From contig CM035444.1 of assembly GCA_020310875.1 (NCBI GenBank), forward strand, positions 25,107,772-25,171,771: a stretch of 64,000 nt of DNA, read 5' to 3'. The notes under the pieces were generated by a model. The model worked only from the letters and a program-made list of their open reading frames with translations, was not told where the DNA came from and made no database searches. Position numbers and translations under genes: made by a program. Below, one piece after another: positions 35,101 to 47,043 of the stretch. Position 1 is the stretch's first letter, and the number at the start of each line of letters is the position of its first letter. This DNA comes from Ceratopteris richardii (Eukaryota; Streptophyta; Polypodiopsida; Polypodiales; Pteridaceae).

Positions 35101-35849
35101 CTTTGGAGATGAATCATAAACTTAGTGTTTATGAAGCTGAGAAAATTGAAGACATTAAAGAGTATCAAGGCTTGGTAGGTAGCTTGATATATGATACTTA
35201 TACAAGGGCATACATCTCATATGGTATAGGAGTACTAAGCTGATTCATGCACTCACCAAGAAGACCAGACATGGATGCAGCTAAGCGAGTACTTAAGTAC
35301 CTCAAAGGTACAATCAATGAAGGTATATTCTATCGTTACTCTTCAAATTTGGATACCAAAATCTATTTGGATGTAGATTGGGCAAGAACTAAGGATGATA
35401 GAAGAAGTGCTTCTGGTTACTTAGCATTTGCACGTTCAAAGCTAGTGTCATGGAGTTCCAAGAAGCAACCAATAGTTGCTTTATCCTCAACTGAAGAAGA
35501 GTATAGAGGTTTGACCATTGCAACTCAAAAGGCAATATAGTTAAAAGCATTGTATATAGATTTGGGACTTGTGAGTTCTAAACCTCACATATTTGGAGTT
35601 AATGTAAGTTCCATGCATCTAGCAGCAAACCCTAATTTCCATGCAAGAACCAAACACATCGAGGTTCATTACCACTTCATCAAGGAGAAGCTCATGGCAA
35701 AGGAGATTGACATATGTTTTGTTCCAACTGAAAAGCAAGTAGCAGATATGATGATGAAGGCACTTGATGGAATAAAGCTTTGCAAATTTAAATCAATGGC
35801 AGGTATTCATCCTATTAGACAAAGAAGACTCAAGCATACTTTAGTTTGA
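32107..35849 (+). pseudogene. Copia G gag-pol remnant with gag deletion
   Basis: Starts 'MGDGFPSMIEELDRHNY', as in C and F, but after about 60 codons jumps to the Lys-rich C-terminal Gag, losing most of the capsid part. Protease 'YIDSGCSNHVAS' is at about 32735. The conserved 'LYVPTITKNLISAGQ' is at 32900. Pre-integrase 'VWHKRLAHVNERTL' and the integrase follow to about 33760, with damaged cysteines ('CDACxIGKPQRQPF'). Then come 'FGCLTYVHVPSQIRGKL' (33822), an acidic linker, and RT (34430-34950) with 'HLDD' in place of YVDD. RNase H follows, ending with the stop at 35847-35849 that overlaps the purine tract. More than ten stops or shifts. Confidence 0.88.
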
Positions 35850-35857
35850 GGGGGAGC

Positions 35858-36495
35858 TATTGGAACATCAAGCTTACACTATGCTTGAGGTGGATTTGAT
35901 CTACATCAAGCTATCATTTGGATTATGTAAAAAATATCCATGGAAGAGTTCTTTTATTTATGCTCATTTATTGTATTTTTTCTAAAGTTTTTATGGGTAA
36001 TTTACCAATGTAAAATCTTAGAGCTTTACACATGAAAAGGAGAAAAACAGAGCTCAAATCCCACAAATTTGAGGTGGTTGAGCTTCACAATCAATGAATC
36101 AATCAATCACTCAAAAATAGATCACATTAGATCTTCACTTTTCTTAGATTGTAGGAAAGTGAATTGATTGTCTTCAACAACCTATCCCTCCTTCACTTGA
36201 ATTCAAAATCAACTTGTAGAAGTTGTGAAACACTTCAAGATTCTATACAAAGACCTCAAATCACTTTTACATTACATGGAAGCAATATACATACACTTGT
36301 GGCCATCATTGTCTTGCTCCTTCATTTCTCTGCATCATCTTCTTCAACAATAGTAAACTTGCAAAGGCTGATGCTCTCTCTATAGAGCTCCAAATTGGAT
36401 GAGTTAGTTGGAAAGGTATTAGTCTTTAGTGTCAAAAATTGTCAAAACATCTAGTTCAGTGGATTGGGAAAAATCTCAGTTTGTGTGTCCCGGCA
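35858..36495 (+). repeat. 3' LTR remnant of Copia G
   Basis: Begins TATTGGAACATC right after the purine tract and aligns with the 5' LTR from 36076 onward. The homology stops at about 36495, where A/E-family RT sequence takes over. Confidence 0.8.
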
Positions 36496-36514
36496 CCCTT
36501 GTTGTATCATGCTC

Positions 36515-37560
36515 GTTCAGGCTCTTATGGTGCTTCCTTTGGATCACATTTTTATGCAATTATTGCCTCTTGCCTTTTTTATGAGAATGAGTCTATTTCT
36601 TTTGATGAAGAATAAAATTTAGAGAATTGGATGGCTATTATGTGATTACAATATGATGTTATCATGTGTAATGGTACTTGGCCTTTATGTGATTTTCCTA
36701 AAGGAAAAAATGCCATTGGCACTAAATGGGTATAGAAGATGAAACTTAAGACCGATGTTACAATCAATAGGTACAAGGCTCTCCTTGTTGCCAAAGTTTA
36801 TGCTCTGGAGAGAGCCATTGATTTTGATGAGACATTTTCTCCTACATGTGGAAGGACCATCATTTGTAGCATTTGTACACTTGTAGATCATCATGGTTGG
36901 AATGTACATCAATTGGACATAAAGAGTGCATTTTTGAACCGCGATCTACATGAAGAAGTGGATGTATATAATCACTATGGTTTTGTGCAAAAAGGGCATG
37001 TACATAAGGTGTATAATCTAAAAAAGGAATTATATCGTTGAAGCAAGAACCATGTGGTTGGTATGAGGAGATACATGCCTACTTGCTAGCACATTGTTTT
37101 GAGAACAATCCAACTAAAAGAACCTTATATGTTAAGCATGCAGATGTATATCTCATCATTTTTGTATATGTTGATGATATGTAGCTTACCAGTCCTAATG
37201 AGAAGCATATAGCTGAATTTAAGACTAATTTGCATGACTACTTTAGGATAGATTCCAAAGCGATTGTTGAGTGTGTGTCACTCAAATGTATTTTGGCTAA
37301 TATGGGTGTTGATCATTCTTTTGCAATTACCATCTTTACTTATAGTCAGTGTATTGCCAATTGCAAGGAACCCTATGCTCCATGCTCACACAAAGCACAT
37401 AGAGGTGTACTATAATTATGTCAAGGAGAGATTCTCTATTGGAGATATCAATTTGGCTTATGTGCCCACATAGGATAATGCTATAGACCTTTTCACAAAG
37501 GCTCTACCTAGGGGGAAGTTTGAAGATTTTTGCAAAGCTTTGGGATTAATTCCCTTCTAG
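36515..37560 (+). pseudogene. Copia fragment H: RT and RNase H end (A/E family)
   Basis: Plus-strand RT beginning before 'GTWPLCDFPKGKNAIGTKWV', through 'KLKTDVTINRYKA', 'AIDFDETFSPTC' and 'HHGWNVHQLDIKSAFLNRDLHEEV' (about 36650-37040), to 'VYVDDM' (about 37165). Then, after a deletion of several hundred bases, the RNase H tail 'ITIFTYSQCIANCKEP' and 'DLFTKALPRGKFEDFCKALGLIPF', with the stop at 37558-37560. The sequence follows element E closely. By orientation and family it is the 3' half of the element whose 5' half is fragment I. No 3' LTR was found after the stop. Confidence 0.82.
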
Positions 37561-37658
37561 ACTAATTTATTTCCACATACCTTGGTACTTCCTTATACAT
37601 GAGTGCCAACTCCTTGTTCACCACATCACTCCGTTATCACAATGTCTTTTCTAGATAA

Positions 37659-37994
37659 CATACATATTATGCTAGTTAGCATGCTACTTGTGCTAATTAG
37701 CATAGAGCTTATGTTAGCTACCATAGTGATTGTGATACTTAGCATAGTGGATGCACTAATTGGCATAGACTCTGTGTTAGTTAACATATAAATTGTGCCA
37801 GTTAACATACTTTTTGTGCTAATTAGAATAGAACTTGGGTTATCTAGCACCATGACGGTGCTAATTAGGATACTAGTTGGGCTAATTAGCATAGACCTTG
37901 TATTAGTTACCATACTAATTGTGTTAGTAAGCCTACTAGTTATGCTATTAAACATAGAGCTTGTGTTAGCTAGATAGGCATTGTGTTAGTTACA
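37659..37994. repeat. 21-bp minisatellite, sixteen units without indels
   Basis: Sixteen consecutive 21-base units (16 x 21 = 336 bases), most opening with CATA and closing with TTAG, TTAC or TTAA, e.g. units at 37680, 37701, 37806 and 37890. Units differ by substitutions only. Since 21 is a multiple of three, both strands carry heptapeptide repeats. One minus-strand frame stays open through almost the whole array (37955-37626, about 109 codons, recurring S/N-T-x-S-M-L). The plus frame breaks once, near 37790. It lies 100 bases after the pol stop of fragment H. Confidence 0.92.
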
Positions 37995-38020
37995 TAACTA
38001 CTTGAAATAGCATACTTTTC

Positions 38021-38407
38021 ATGGTATACTACATACTCATCTCAATGTCATTACTCCTTGCAAGATCTCTTAATCCATATATGGAACATCTTGGTGTAGA
38101 TTTCTATATTTTTATGGAGGACCATCATGCTAAGAAAGCTATGGATGATATTGAAGATCTCATTTTAGAAGAAATTCAGATTCATCCATTTACGAGAGAC
38201 TCGATGGAGGAGATGGAAATGGCAAAAGAAAATAACATTCATCATCGAGACCAAAAGGAACCCAAAAGTCTTGTTGTACATGAAGATGAGGGGCCATGTG
38301 TTTATAGCCCCCTCTATAGCTTTCTTGAGGAAAACAAACAAAAGCCTTCATATGTCAAATCACTACCTATACTAAATCTATCCCCTTTGTTACTACATAT
38401 AAAGTAA
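38021..38407 (+). CDS. Hypothetical 128-residue reading frame
   Basis: An uninterrupted frame beginning 'MVYYILISMSLLLA' (hydrophobic, about 14 residues). An acidic central part follows ('KKAMDDIEDLILEEIQ', 'DSMEEMEMAKENN') and then a basic/polar tail. No family is recognised. It starts 27 bases after the 21-bp minisatellite and is longer than chance frames around it, but codon bias offers no strong support. It could equally be an open stretch in transposon debris. Confidence 0.25.
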   Translation: MVYYILISMSLLLARSLNPYMEHLGVDFYIFMEDHHAKKAMDDIEDLILEEIQIHPFTRDSMEEMEMAKENNIHHRDQKEPKSLVVHEDEGPCVYSPLYSFLEENKQKPSYVKSLPILNLSPLLLHIK

Positions 38408-41335
38408 CTTAATAGCCTTCTCTTGCTGCAAAAAAATCCACCTGCTCATGTGCATGTAAAAGCATGTCCATGGCATGTGAGTTCATGAATAAAAATACTC
38501 AATATGTAGTTGACTTGAGCCCCCCAAATGTCTCATTTTGCTTGAGAATTGAGTTGTAATCATTTAAGGAAAGCTTAAAAATTATTCTCTCTTTGAGTAT
38601 GTCTTGAGTAATTTCTATGTGTATTATTCCTTAGTTTGATATTTGCGCGAGTTTTCATTCTGCATCTTTAACTTGCAGAATACAAAATTATATTAAATTG
38701 TGTGTGTAAGGTATGTATAATTGACTACAACACACAACCGTGGTGGAGTTTTGCAATCAAGAGTATGTAGGGAGAGATTTATGTACTGAAGGTCATGGAC
38801 ATGTGAAAATGTATTTTTTGTTTTAGAATTCTGAAATGCTAATTCTTATCACTAACATTCTACCCTTATTGGGATATCTAACTGGTAAGCATTCTCTTTC
38901 TTTATTGGAATATTTGAGTGGTAGGCATACTAACTAATATAATTAGCATGTCCGATGTGTTAGCAAGGTTATTTTTCTACCTAGCATAGTGAAATTTATT
39001 CGGAATGAAATTTAAATATATTTATTGATTCCTACTCTTTCACTAAGTTTATTTGTTTCTATTTGGAGGCTTTAAATCCATTGTGATTTTTTGCAGGGTT
39101 GGCATTGGTTAGAGTGACCCCACCTGAATATGCAAATTATCATTACATGGAAGACAACAAGAAAATTCATCCTCAAAAGGAGAAATATGTCCAAAAGTCA
39201 TCAACGAACTAGACAAAATGAAAATCTTTTAGTGAAACTAAACATGCTCTATGAAAGAATCACCTTTCTCCGCCCATCTACCAAGATGATGTAACCATAT
39301 TGGTATACCAAAACCTCTTGCAAAAGATAAAGGGCGCTCATTATTTTCTTGATTTGTTGGATGTTGAAGATAATTGAACCTAGACATGGGATTCTGGGAA
39401 TATGCACAAGATTATAGATGTTATGTTATAGATAACAACTTATATGTCCTCTTTCATGATGATGGCCATGCTTTTCTAGATTGATGTCTCAAGTTTTTGC
39501 ATGTCTTCATCTAGAGTACAAACATGGAATGGGAAGTAGAAAAAATTATGGGGATTGTATGTATAAAGTATATGAGTTCCATTACAAGAATTTTGTCTCA
39601 AAATCAATACAACAAGATACAACCATTTGGTGAGGAATAGATAGGTTTTCCATAATAAGCTTGATCTACTTTCAAGAAATTGCACAACCTTTAATGAAAA
39701 CAACACTTTAAATATTCATTGTTATGAATATAAGGTTTAGATCAACTAAGTAGGCACCTAGATCATCCTACCAAAGCCTTAGCACCAAATTGAGGAGAAA
39801 AGAAGAGCTTTCTGTACCCAAAACGTAATCGATTGGCTTTCTCTCACATTACAATCATCTTGAATTGTTTTAGTTATAAAAAACGACTTATAGAGGAATG
39901 GAGGAATTTTTCTCTCTTTGTATTTGTGTTTTTCCTTTTAAAATCATTTTAAAAAGTTCCACCCTAGGATTTCTAGGGTTTAAGAATTTTTCTATAGATC
40001 TAACTTGGAAATCATGTGCTAGTAGCATCATCCTTCTATCTGGAAATTGTAGGACTCTTTCCACCTATTATAATTAGTTTCTCTTTTTTTTTTATCGGGT
40101 GGCATCTACATATGTTGTGTGTTCATGTCTTTGGAATGGAGATCTCCCGAGATGGCAAGAAGCTATTGAGCCTAAATTGGTGCATATAATGGCAAAGAGT
40201 GCATAGGTAGTTCACATGTGGACATTGGTTGTATCGAGGAAAGTGTGGGTGCATAGGTAGTGCACAACTATTTGTTGACAATTGTTTCCATTGGTGGACT
40301 TCACGGCTGGGTGAGTCTGGGTGACACTCCCTTATATGTGTATTTTGGAAAATGTCAAATGTTCAATGCTGATACATCACTACGAGAAAGTGTATGCAAA
40401 GCCCATCCATTAAACTTTTGTTCGTTGAAGTACTTTTCCCAAGTTCAGTATGGGACAAAAGTAGATTCATAGGATAGAGTGGTGTACACACGAAGATCAT
40501 TGACAATACATTTGAAGTTTAAGAGTATCATGAGGTATAAAAAGGTTTGGGAAATGTGTATGCTTTTATGGAATAGTGAATAAGAGAGTGGCAAAGTGGG
40601 TTGCACGTCCAAGGAAAAGATCTTAGGATACACATGTACAAAGGAGAAGTGTGCATACATGGAATCAATCATACAAGAAAGGAAGAGTGAGTTGGTAAGC
40701 ATATGCTACATCTATGTAAAAAAAGGAAGAAAATGGCTATTGTGTAAGAGTGTCCAGTCAGGTATTAGATAGTGTCTTTGTTAAGAGTTAAAATAGGAAG
40801 CTTCAAGTGAAGTGTTAGGGAGAAGAGGGCATATTCCATTGTACATTATTTTTTATAGACCCAGATTCAATCAAGAGGAAGACAAGTTAGTGTGTCATAA
40901 AGTACTATCCAAGGAGAAGAGTTACATTCATTGATGCATGTGTGATCAATGCCCCACCCTTTGGAGGCATGAGTGTAATTTTGCATAGAAGTAAGTGTGA
41001 TAGTCAAGGTGAACATGCTCCATGAAAAGACTTTGAACTTGCAAGTATAGTACTTGATGTACTTGAGTTGTACATGTATTGTATCTTCTTATGTTGAAGT
41101 GTATTCTGGGAGTACTTGGTGGATTTTTCTCCTGTTTCTTCTCTATTTCATAGTCCATCAAGTACTTTTTAATTGTAAAAATTTCTCATTAATAAATTTA
41201 AGAGTACTTTCTTAGTGGTTGTATGTGTTCGTTCATCATTTCATCTACAAACACCCAAACACCCATATCCCAAAGAATCAACCAACAACTATGAATCTAG
41301 AACTACTTCAATTTCAGAGGATTGCAATTGATAGA
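38408..41335. other. Unassigned AT-rich stretch
   Basis: Nearly 3 kb with no recognisable gene, LTR pair or RNA. Short open frames only (for example 40260-40472 plus, 40445-40702 minus). A duplicated ~34-base pattern occurs near 38870-38935, and a phrase 'GTGCATAGGTAGT' repeats near 40200 and 40250. Confidence 0.4.
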
Positions 41336-41339
41336 GGGT

Positions 41340-41840
41340 GCTTGCATTATAGATACTTAATTAACCTTAGATAATTTCTAAGGGTCAAAGCCCTTTGCCA
41401 AAATGGTCAACAATGATATGACATGATACCATAACAAACAGATGTGTATCCTTACTAAAGAAACTATCTCTGCCAACCATGCTCTGTGCATGGACCTATA
41501 TGATCCATTCATACTAATGGGATTATCCTTCCTAAAAACTATAAAGATAGTATGTGATATCAATGGTGATAAAATCACCCATCACATCCCCTATTGTAAG
41601 AATTAATCTTCCTCAAACTATGAAGGATAACTCCCAATCCTAATGAAATTTCTACTAAAACCTCTCTTATGATCTACTGAGTTGTGCCCCCATGAATAAT
41701 GACTCCATTTCTCCCTAACCATAGAAGAATGGTGCTCAAAGGGAAGTTGTTTCCACCATCCTATATGAGTGGAACCTTCTTCCAATTCATGGTGTCATAC
41801 CTACACTAAACCAAATGTAAAACTTCGTATACTAAAAGCT
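41340..41840 (-). mobile_element. Remnant related to interior of element X (inverted)
   Basis: The reverse complement of this stretch aligns with 9345-9790 of element X. It includes 'CACCATGAATTGGAAGAAGG' at one end and 'GGGCTTTGACCC' at the other, with many substitutions. A second, degraded copy of the X family, with no LTR on this side. Confidence 0.7.
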
Positions 41841-42289
41841 CTTGTGCCATCCTCTTACTTGCTCTCTAGGTTCCATATTTTCTCTTTGAAGACTATTCCC
41901 TCTTCATCTCCTCCCTTTTGAAGACTTGAGTGCTCTGTTGAGCTTGAACGCCTCTCGCAAGGAGATCGTAGGGTGGATGACCAAACTTTGCATATCCAAG
42001 AAAGAGAGAGGACGTGAATCGTGAGTATTCTCCCGAAAGATATCCATGTAGCCAGTATGCGCATGTGGCCATCTTGAGTATAAAAAGGGCCTTGCTTCCT
42101 AGAATTCGCTCCTCAAGGGCTACAAAAGGAGAGGTTCACACATCTTATTATGAAGAGGGCCTCTTTGCCTAAATTTCTATAGGTTAAGATGCTATGTGTT
42201 CTACTTCATGAATTTGATCAACGTTGAAATGTCTAAGCTTCTCATCTACATGGATGCTTCTTCTATAGGAGGTCACAAGTTCAACGCCT

Positions 42290-42415
42290 GACTTAGGCAC
42301 AACACAGAGAGATGATCATGTACATTTTTTACATGAAGCTCAGGGAGATGCCTAGAGTATTTAAATAACTTTCGTTTTTAAGATGAAAATCTTTTGCAAG
42401 GGGGAAAGAATGTAA
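42290..42415 (+). mobile_element. Remnant related to 3' end of element X (direct)
   Basis: Aligns in direct orientation with 11280-11405 of element X ('CACAGAGAGATGATCATGTACAT', 'GATGAAAATC') and ends in a purine tract AAGGGGGAAAGAA followed by TGTAATAATTAAG, i.e. an LTR start. Opposite in orientation to the matching piece at 41340-41840, implying an inversion or two separate copies. Confidence 0.55.
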
Positions 42416-42546
42416 TAATTAAGATTAAGATCTAAGGGTGCGCTTGGTTTAGATAGATCTAAAATCGGACATTGTTTGGTTACTCATGTTTATGGCCAAA
42501 GAGCTAGAGATTAGACTTAAGGATAAGTTCATGTGCTCTCTTAAAC

Positions 42547-42640
42547 AAGTGATCCACTTAGCCTAGTTTTTAAGTCTCAAAGTTGTGAAACAGGAGGTCT
42601 TGGGTTCAACCCCCATGGGGAGAATGGTTCTTAGCTAAGT
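42547..42640 (+). repeat. SINE-like tRNA-derived head, second copy
   Basis: Plus strand: 'CCACTTAGCCTAGTTTTTAAG' (A-box region), then 'GAGGTCTTGGGTTCAACCCC' (B box GGTTCAACCCC). Corresponds to the minus-strand head at 31000-31092 for about 90 bases, then diverges. Box spacing fits a tRNA-derived polymerase III promoter. Confidence 0.55.
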
Positions 42641-45325
42641 GATAGTGATCAGCTATTACTACGTATCCATGAGTAAATAGCTAATATATTTTACCTAATT
42701 AATAAATACTAGCTAAGTTATACTAATAAGCTATTATTTTGTTAATAATTAGGTGTTATTATTTAATATTAGATATTAATTATCATTGAACTATCTAATA
42801 ACAATTATTGCATTGGCCATTATTAGTAAGTAATTAATATGAACTATGCTAATTTTCTATGATTTGTTTGCTCTACAATGTTTTGAATTGATGTATTAAT
42901 ATAATGATATGTTGAATCAACTTGACAATGGTCTTAAATAATGTTCTAATATTGTGGCATGCATTATTTTGTCATTTGATATTTCCACTAATAATTTTGA
43001 GTCTATACATTCTTAATAGCATACTCCCATCATGAGATGCACAATTAATGTTGAATTTAGTGAAAATGTTCAAACTTATCCTTCTGAGTTTCATAATATT
43101 TGTGCTTATTTATGGTTCCATGTCCTTCTTTGGAGTTCATAGACCACGGCTCTTTTTTTGAGCACATGCATGATGGAGAATTTGTTCAAGTTGACTTTGT
43201 AAATGAGATTCATAATTGCATTGAGGGTACTTGTACAATTTGGTTATATTTAGGTGAGAATGTAAAACAATTGAGATTTTTTGGGCGAAGATATGTAATA
43301 CCTACTTGGAGGGTATGGAATCCAACAAGGTATACCTCATTTAAAGGTTGTAAAAGCTTTGAATGACTAATGGGTATATCTTCATGGGCCATATAAACAA
43401 GTTTGATGTGCTACTCAAGAAATAAGGGACTCATGATCCAATGGAATACATCGAGAAGATGATGTCTGGAAATAGGAATTCTCTTCAATTATCCTCTCAA
43501 AGAGAAGAAGAATTTTTCTAGCAAGATACTAAAGATTCTATCTCTCAATAAACTTTATGGAGAGTTAGAAATAAAGAGAGGATCAATATTTCAAAATTCA
43601 AAGGTAAACTCCAAAGATCAAAGCTCTAACATTTCATCCAAAATGATGATTTGAATTCAAGAAATACATAGTTGATCTTAAGCAAGGCTTGAAAGAAATC
43701 TCACAAAGATCATCTTTAGGAAATAAGATAATTCAATTAAACAAGAAGAATAAGAAATATCTAGTTAAAATGCCAACATAGGACATCTTTAAGTAGGTTT
43801 AGCCATAAAACTTGGAGAGAAATACGGAGGAATAAAAAAGGATCTCTAGCATTTTAAGATATCCCTAAACATCCATAAGATTAGAGTATCAATCAGAAGA
43901 ATGAAGAATTGGCTCGAATAGTCCATTCTTATAGATACTTGTGACCTTAGAGATAACAAAATCTTTTACACTATGAGTTCCCATTTGGGATGTAGTTACA
44001 AAGACCTTAATCTTTTTGGAAGAACAAGTAAAATAGGTTTCAACCAATTAGAATTTTCAATGACTATATTGATCCCTATGGGATTTAGTCTCTAAAATGA
44101 GAATTTCAAAACTAAGTAAAGTTTTGAAAGAGCCTTAAGCCCACCTTAGGTAAATATATTCTCTCCAAAGTAAAGAGGATGTTGTATTCTCTTAAAAGCA
44201 CATAAAATATCCACCTATAACATTCTATTTGTTGGGCAAGGATTATAACATAAATTTCATTCTATTTGGATTCTTTGCTTTATTCGAGGAAAATTGCAAA
44301 CAAGACAATCCACCCATTTCACTAAGCGTAAAGTTACAGAGCATGTGTACATCTAAGAGGAAGTGATTTGGGCATGGATAATGAAAGATTCATTCATCTT
44401 CCTTTCATAACAAGATGGAGTATGACTTGACAGATGAATCTGATAAGGAAGTCTTAAGTAATATTCATCTATTTTGCTAGGTTCATGCACAAGTAGTGCA
44501 TAGAGATAGAAAAATATAACAATTTAGCTAAAGACACTTTGGATCCACCTAATTCACATGTTTGAACTATGAAAATCAAGACTTCACATAGCTTAAACAA
44601 GAATATAGGTAGGCATGTTCTATTTCACCCTTATCATTCTCTATGTATTTTGCATTTGATCTAGTTTTTGCTTGGAATAATTAAGGTAGGAATCAAACCA
44701 CACATGGATTATCCTCTTTTGAGGCTCAATTGGGATAAGGATCCCCCTTCTGAATAAAGAGGTAACTTAGAGATATGAAGACCATGATTGAAGAGAATGA
44801 TCATGGGGCATGGGGGAGAACCCCAAAGCTAGGTGGCATAATTCATTATTCGACACTTCGTTTATTCGTGAATAATTATGAAATTTTATGGCAACCCTCC
44901 ATTATTTGACCGAATTATTTGGTGCCACATCAGCTTCTTTGCATATGAGTGAATACTTTTTATACGGTAATTTGACAATTTTTGATCGAACATGCTTTCC
45001 ATCGAAAACATTTTTGATAAAAAAATTTATTGGTTGAAATGTCTTCAATCAAAATAAATTTGGATCGAAACAAATTCGGTTGAATTTTCTATAAAAGAAC
45101 ACAAGTAGACTCATTTTTCATAAGAGTTACTTTGTTTTTTACGAACTTACAGTGTCGTAGATAGAACAAAGTATAAACTGTTGCTTTAAATATTTACTTT
45201 CATACTTAAAGCATAAAGAAAAATATATTTGTTTGTGAATTAAGAACTATTGTGATTGTTTGACTCAACATTGATTCTTACTTCACAATAGTATATGTAT
45301 AGGTAGCATTGTACATCTTTGACAC
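42641..45325. other. Unassigned sequence with decayed coding-like stretches
   Basis: No assignable gene. 43100-43366 (plus) is open for 88 codons. From 43364 a plus-strand frame reads Lys/Ser/Asn-rich peptide for over 400 bases, with about one stop per 25 codons. Neither shows a motif I can name. 44840-45120 is a low-complexity AT-rich run with repeated 'ATCGAA' words. Confidence 0.35.
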
Positions 45326-45329
45326 ATGA

Positions 45330-45765
45330 AGGCAGTTTCCAATCAAGTATTTTCTGAATCTTCTTAGGGTCTAAAAATTTCTTTCTCTGAGACAATGTAG
45401 CCCAAAAATTCTAGTTTTTTCTTATCGAAAGAGCACTTCTCCAATTTTTCATATAAGCCTTTTCTCTTAGTTTCTCTAGAACTATCTTTGCATTACATTC
45501 GTGCTTCTCTAGATTTTTGGAGAATATCATGATATCATCTAGGTATATTACCACAAATGTTTCTAAATATTATCAAAAGATATCATTGATCATATGTTGA
45601 AAGATGGCTAGATCATTTGTGAGACAAAAGGGCATGCCTACATATTCAAAATACTAGTAACTTGCTTGAAATGATGTCTTTCATTTGTCTCCTTTTCTAA
45701 TTCTAAGAGGTTGTAAGATCCTCAAAGGTCAATCTTCGTGAGTAACTTTGCATTTCTAAGGCCTT
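45330..45765 (-). pseudogene. Gypsy J reverse transcriptase fragment
   Basis: The minus strand reads 'NAKLLTKIDL' then 'GSYNLL'. After a frame change come 'YFEYVGMPFCLTNDLAIFQH', the catalytic 'VVIYLDDIMIFSKNLEKHE' (about 45530), and 'FLDPKKIQKILDW'. Typical Ty3/Gypsy palm and thumb. Stops and shifts present. The upstream part is cut by the LTR of Copia D at about 45766. Confidence 0.85.
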
Positions 45766-46200
45766 ATATAGATCTCATATGTTACATTTACAATCTTGTA
45801 AACATCAAAGTACAAAAAGATCAAACATATGCTAACAAACTTCAAAGATCAAACTCCCTTGCAAACTAACAAGAAAACAGAGATTATCGACTGTAGAAAA
45901 ATAATCACCAAAAAATTATGCGAGTAAATAAACCTGATTAAAATCAATCATAGAGCATGAACGTAGATGTTTCATAAAATAATTTAGAAATATTAGAGTA
46001 TAGCTCACAAATTAGTAGTCTAAAATCAAGGTATCAAAACCTTTTCAAGACTTGCTACAACAAGATATGCATAACTATCCGACTTGAAGATTGAAGTACA
46101 ATAGATGAAGAACTTCAAAAATAATAATGAACTATGATATATGATGAAGATATGAGAGATAAAGATCATCTGTAATGGACGTGATGTAGATAGCTTCATG
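45766..46200 (-). repeat. 3' LTR of Copia D (right edge approximate)
   Basis: The left ~230 bases align with 53834-54030. The boundary with the RNase H end on the right is not sharp. Confidence 0.6.
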
Positions 46201-46225
46201 TCTTCATAAAGCTTCAAATACCACA

Positions 46226-47043
46226 TAATCTCACATGCTGTATTTGTAAGACTCCTATATGCTTGAAAGTGCTACTGTAGATTGTTTTTTAAAACTCCTC
46301 AAAACCAAATTATTACCTACAAATATCAAATATCCGCATATACTCTTATCAACCTTATTTTGGACTTGATCTGCATCACTGTATGCTTTCAAATCCATAA
46401 GTTCATGACATTTATAGCCCAAACCTTCATTTAATGTATGCTTCAAATATCTCAAGACTTTTTTGGCTCCTTGTATATGTACATCCATGGGTTTGTTCAT
46501 AAATAGAGACAATATACTTACACTAAATATTATGTCTGGATTTGGTAAAGTTGCATATATAAAACAACCAATAAAAGACTTGCAGATAAGTGGATTTTCT
46601 AAAGCTTGACCATCTTCAACATTGTACTTCACATTGGGTTCCATGAAATTAATGATACTCTTGCAATGCTCCATTGCATTCTTCTTCAACAAATCTGATA
46701 AATGCTTCATTTATAGAAGATATACACCATCTTCTTTACATAACTTTGATTCCAAGAATGAAGGTCCATTCTCCTAGATCTAAAATTTGAAATTTTTAGA
46801 TCTAATCTCTCCTTTGATCTTGGTTTTTCACCTTCATCATTTCTTGTTATTATCAAATCATCCACATAAATTGAGACATAAACAATCAATGATCCTTCAA
46901 TTATAAAATACAAAGAAGTACTTGCATTCAAACAAATATATGCCCACTTTTTAAGAAACTTTACCAATCTAAAATTCCAAGACCTTGGAGCCTAATTAAG
47001 ACCATATAATGTGTTCAAGAGTTTACATACGTGTGTAGGCTTC
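46226..47043 (-). pseudogene. Copia D RT C-terminal part and RNase H
   Basis: Minus strand from the E junction: 'PTHVCKLLNTLYGLN' (47020), a fragment with an intact 'YVDDLIITRND' box (about 46860), then 'FIGCFIYATLPNPDIIFSVSILS' and 'AKKVLRYLKHTLNEGLGY'. RNase H 'DLKAYSDADQVQNKVDKSICGYLIFVGN' follows and ends near 'ALSSI' at 46255. Stop and shift between 46707 and 46710. Confidence 0.85.

Larger units (their letters stand above)
31487..36495 (+). mobile_element. Copia element G, both LTRs truncated
   Basis: Plus-strand element of the C/F lineage. The 5' LTR remnant is 31487-32084, the primer-binding site 32086-32097, the gag-pol remnant 32107-35849, the purine tract at 35848-35856, and the 3' LTR remnant 35858-36495. 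The 5' LTR lacks its outer start and the 3' LTR lacks its outer end, so both outer edges are gone and no target duplication can be read. It lies between the integrase and RT pieces of the A/E-family element (I and H). Confidence 0.85.

Noticed and set aside
37659..37994. CRISPR or spacer-repeat array
   Set aside because: Units are contiguous 21-mers with no spacers.
40445..41161. Possible host gene in 40.4-41.2 kb
   Set aside because: Only short unlinked frames without splice-supported continuity or motifs.
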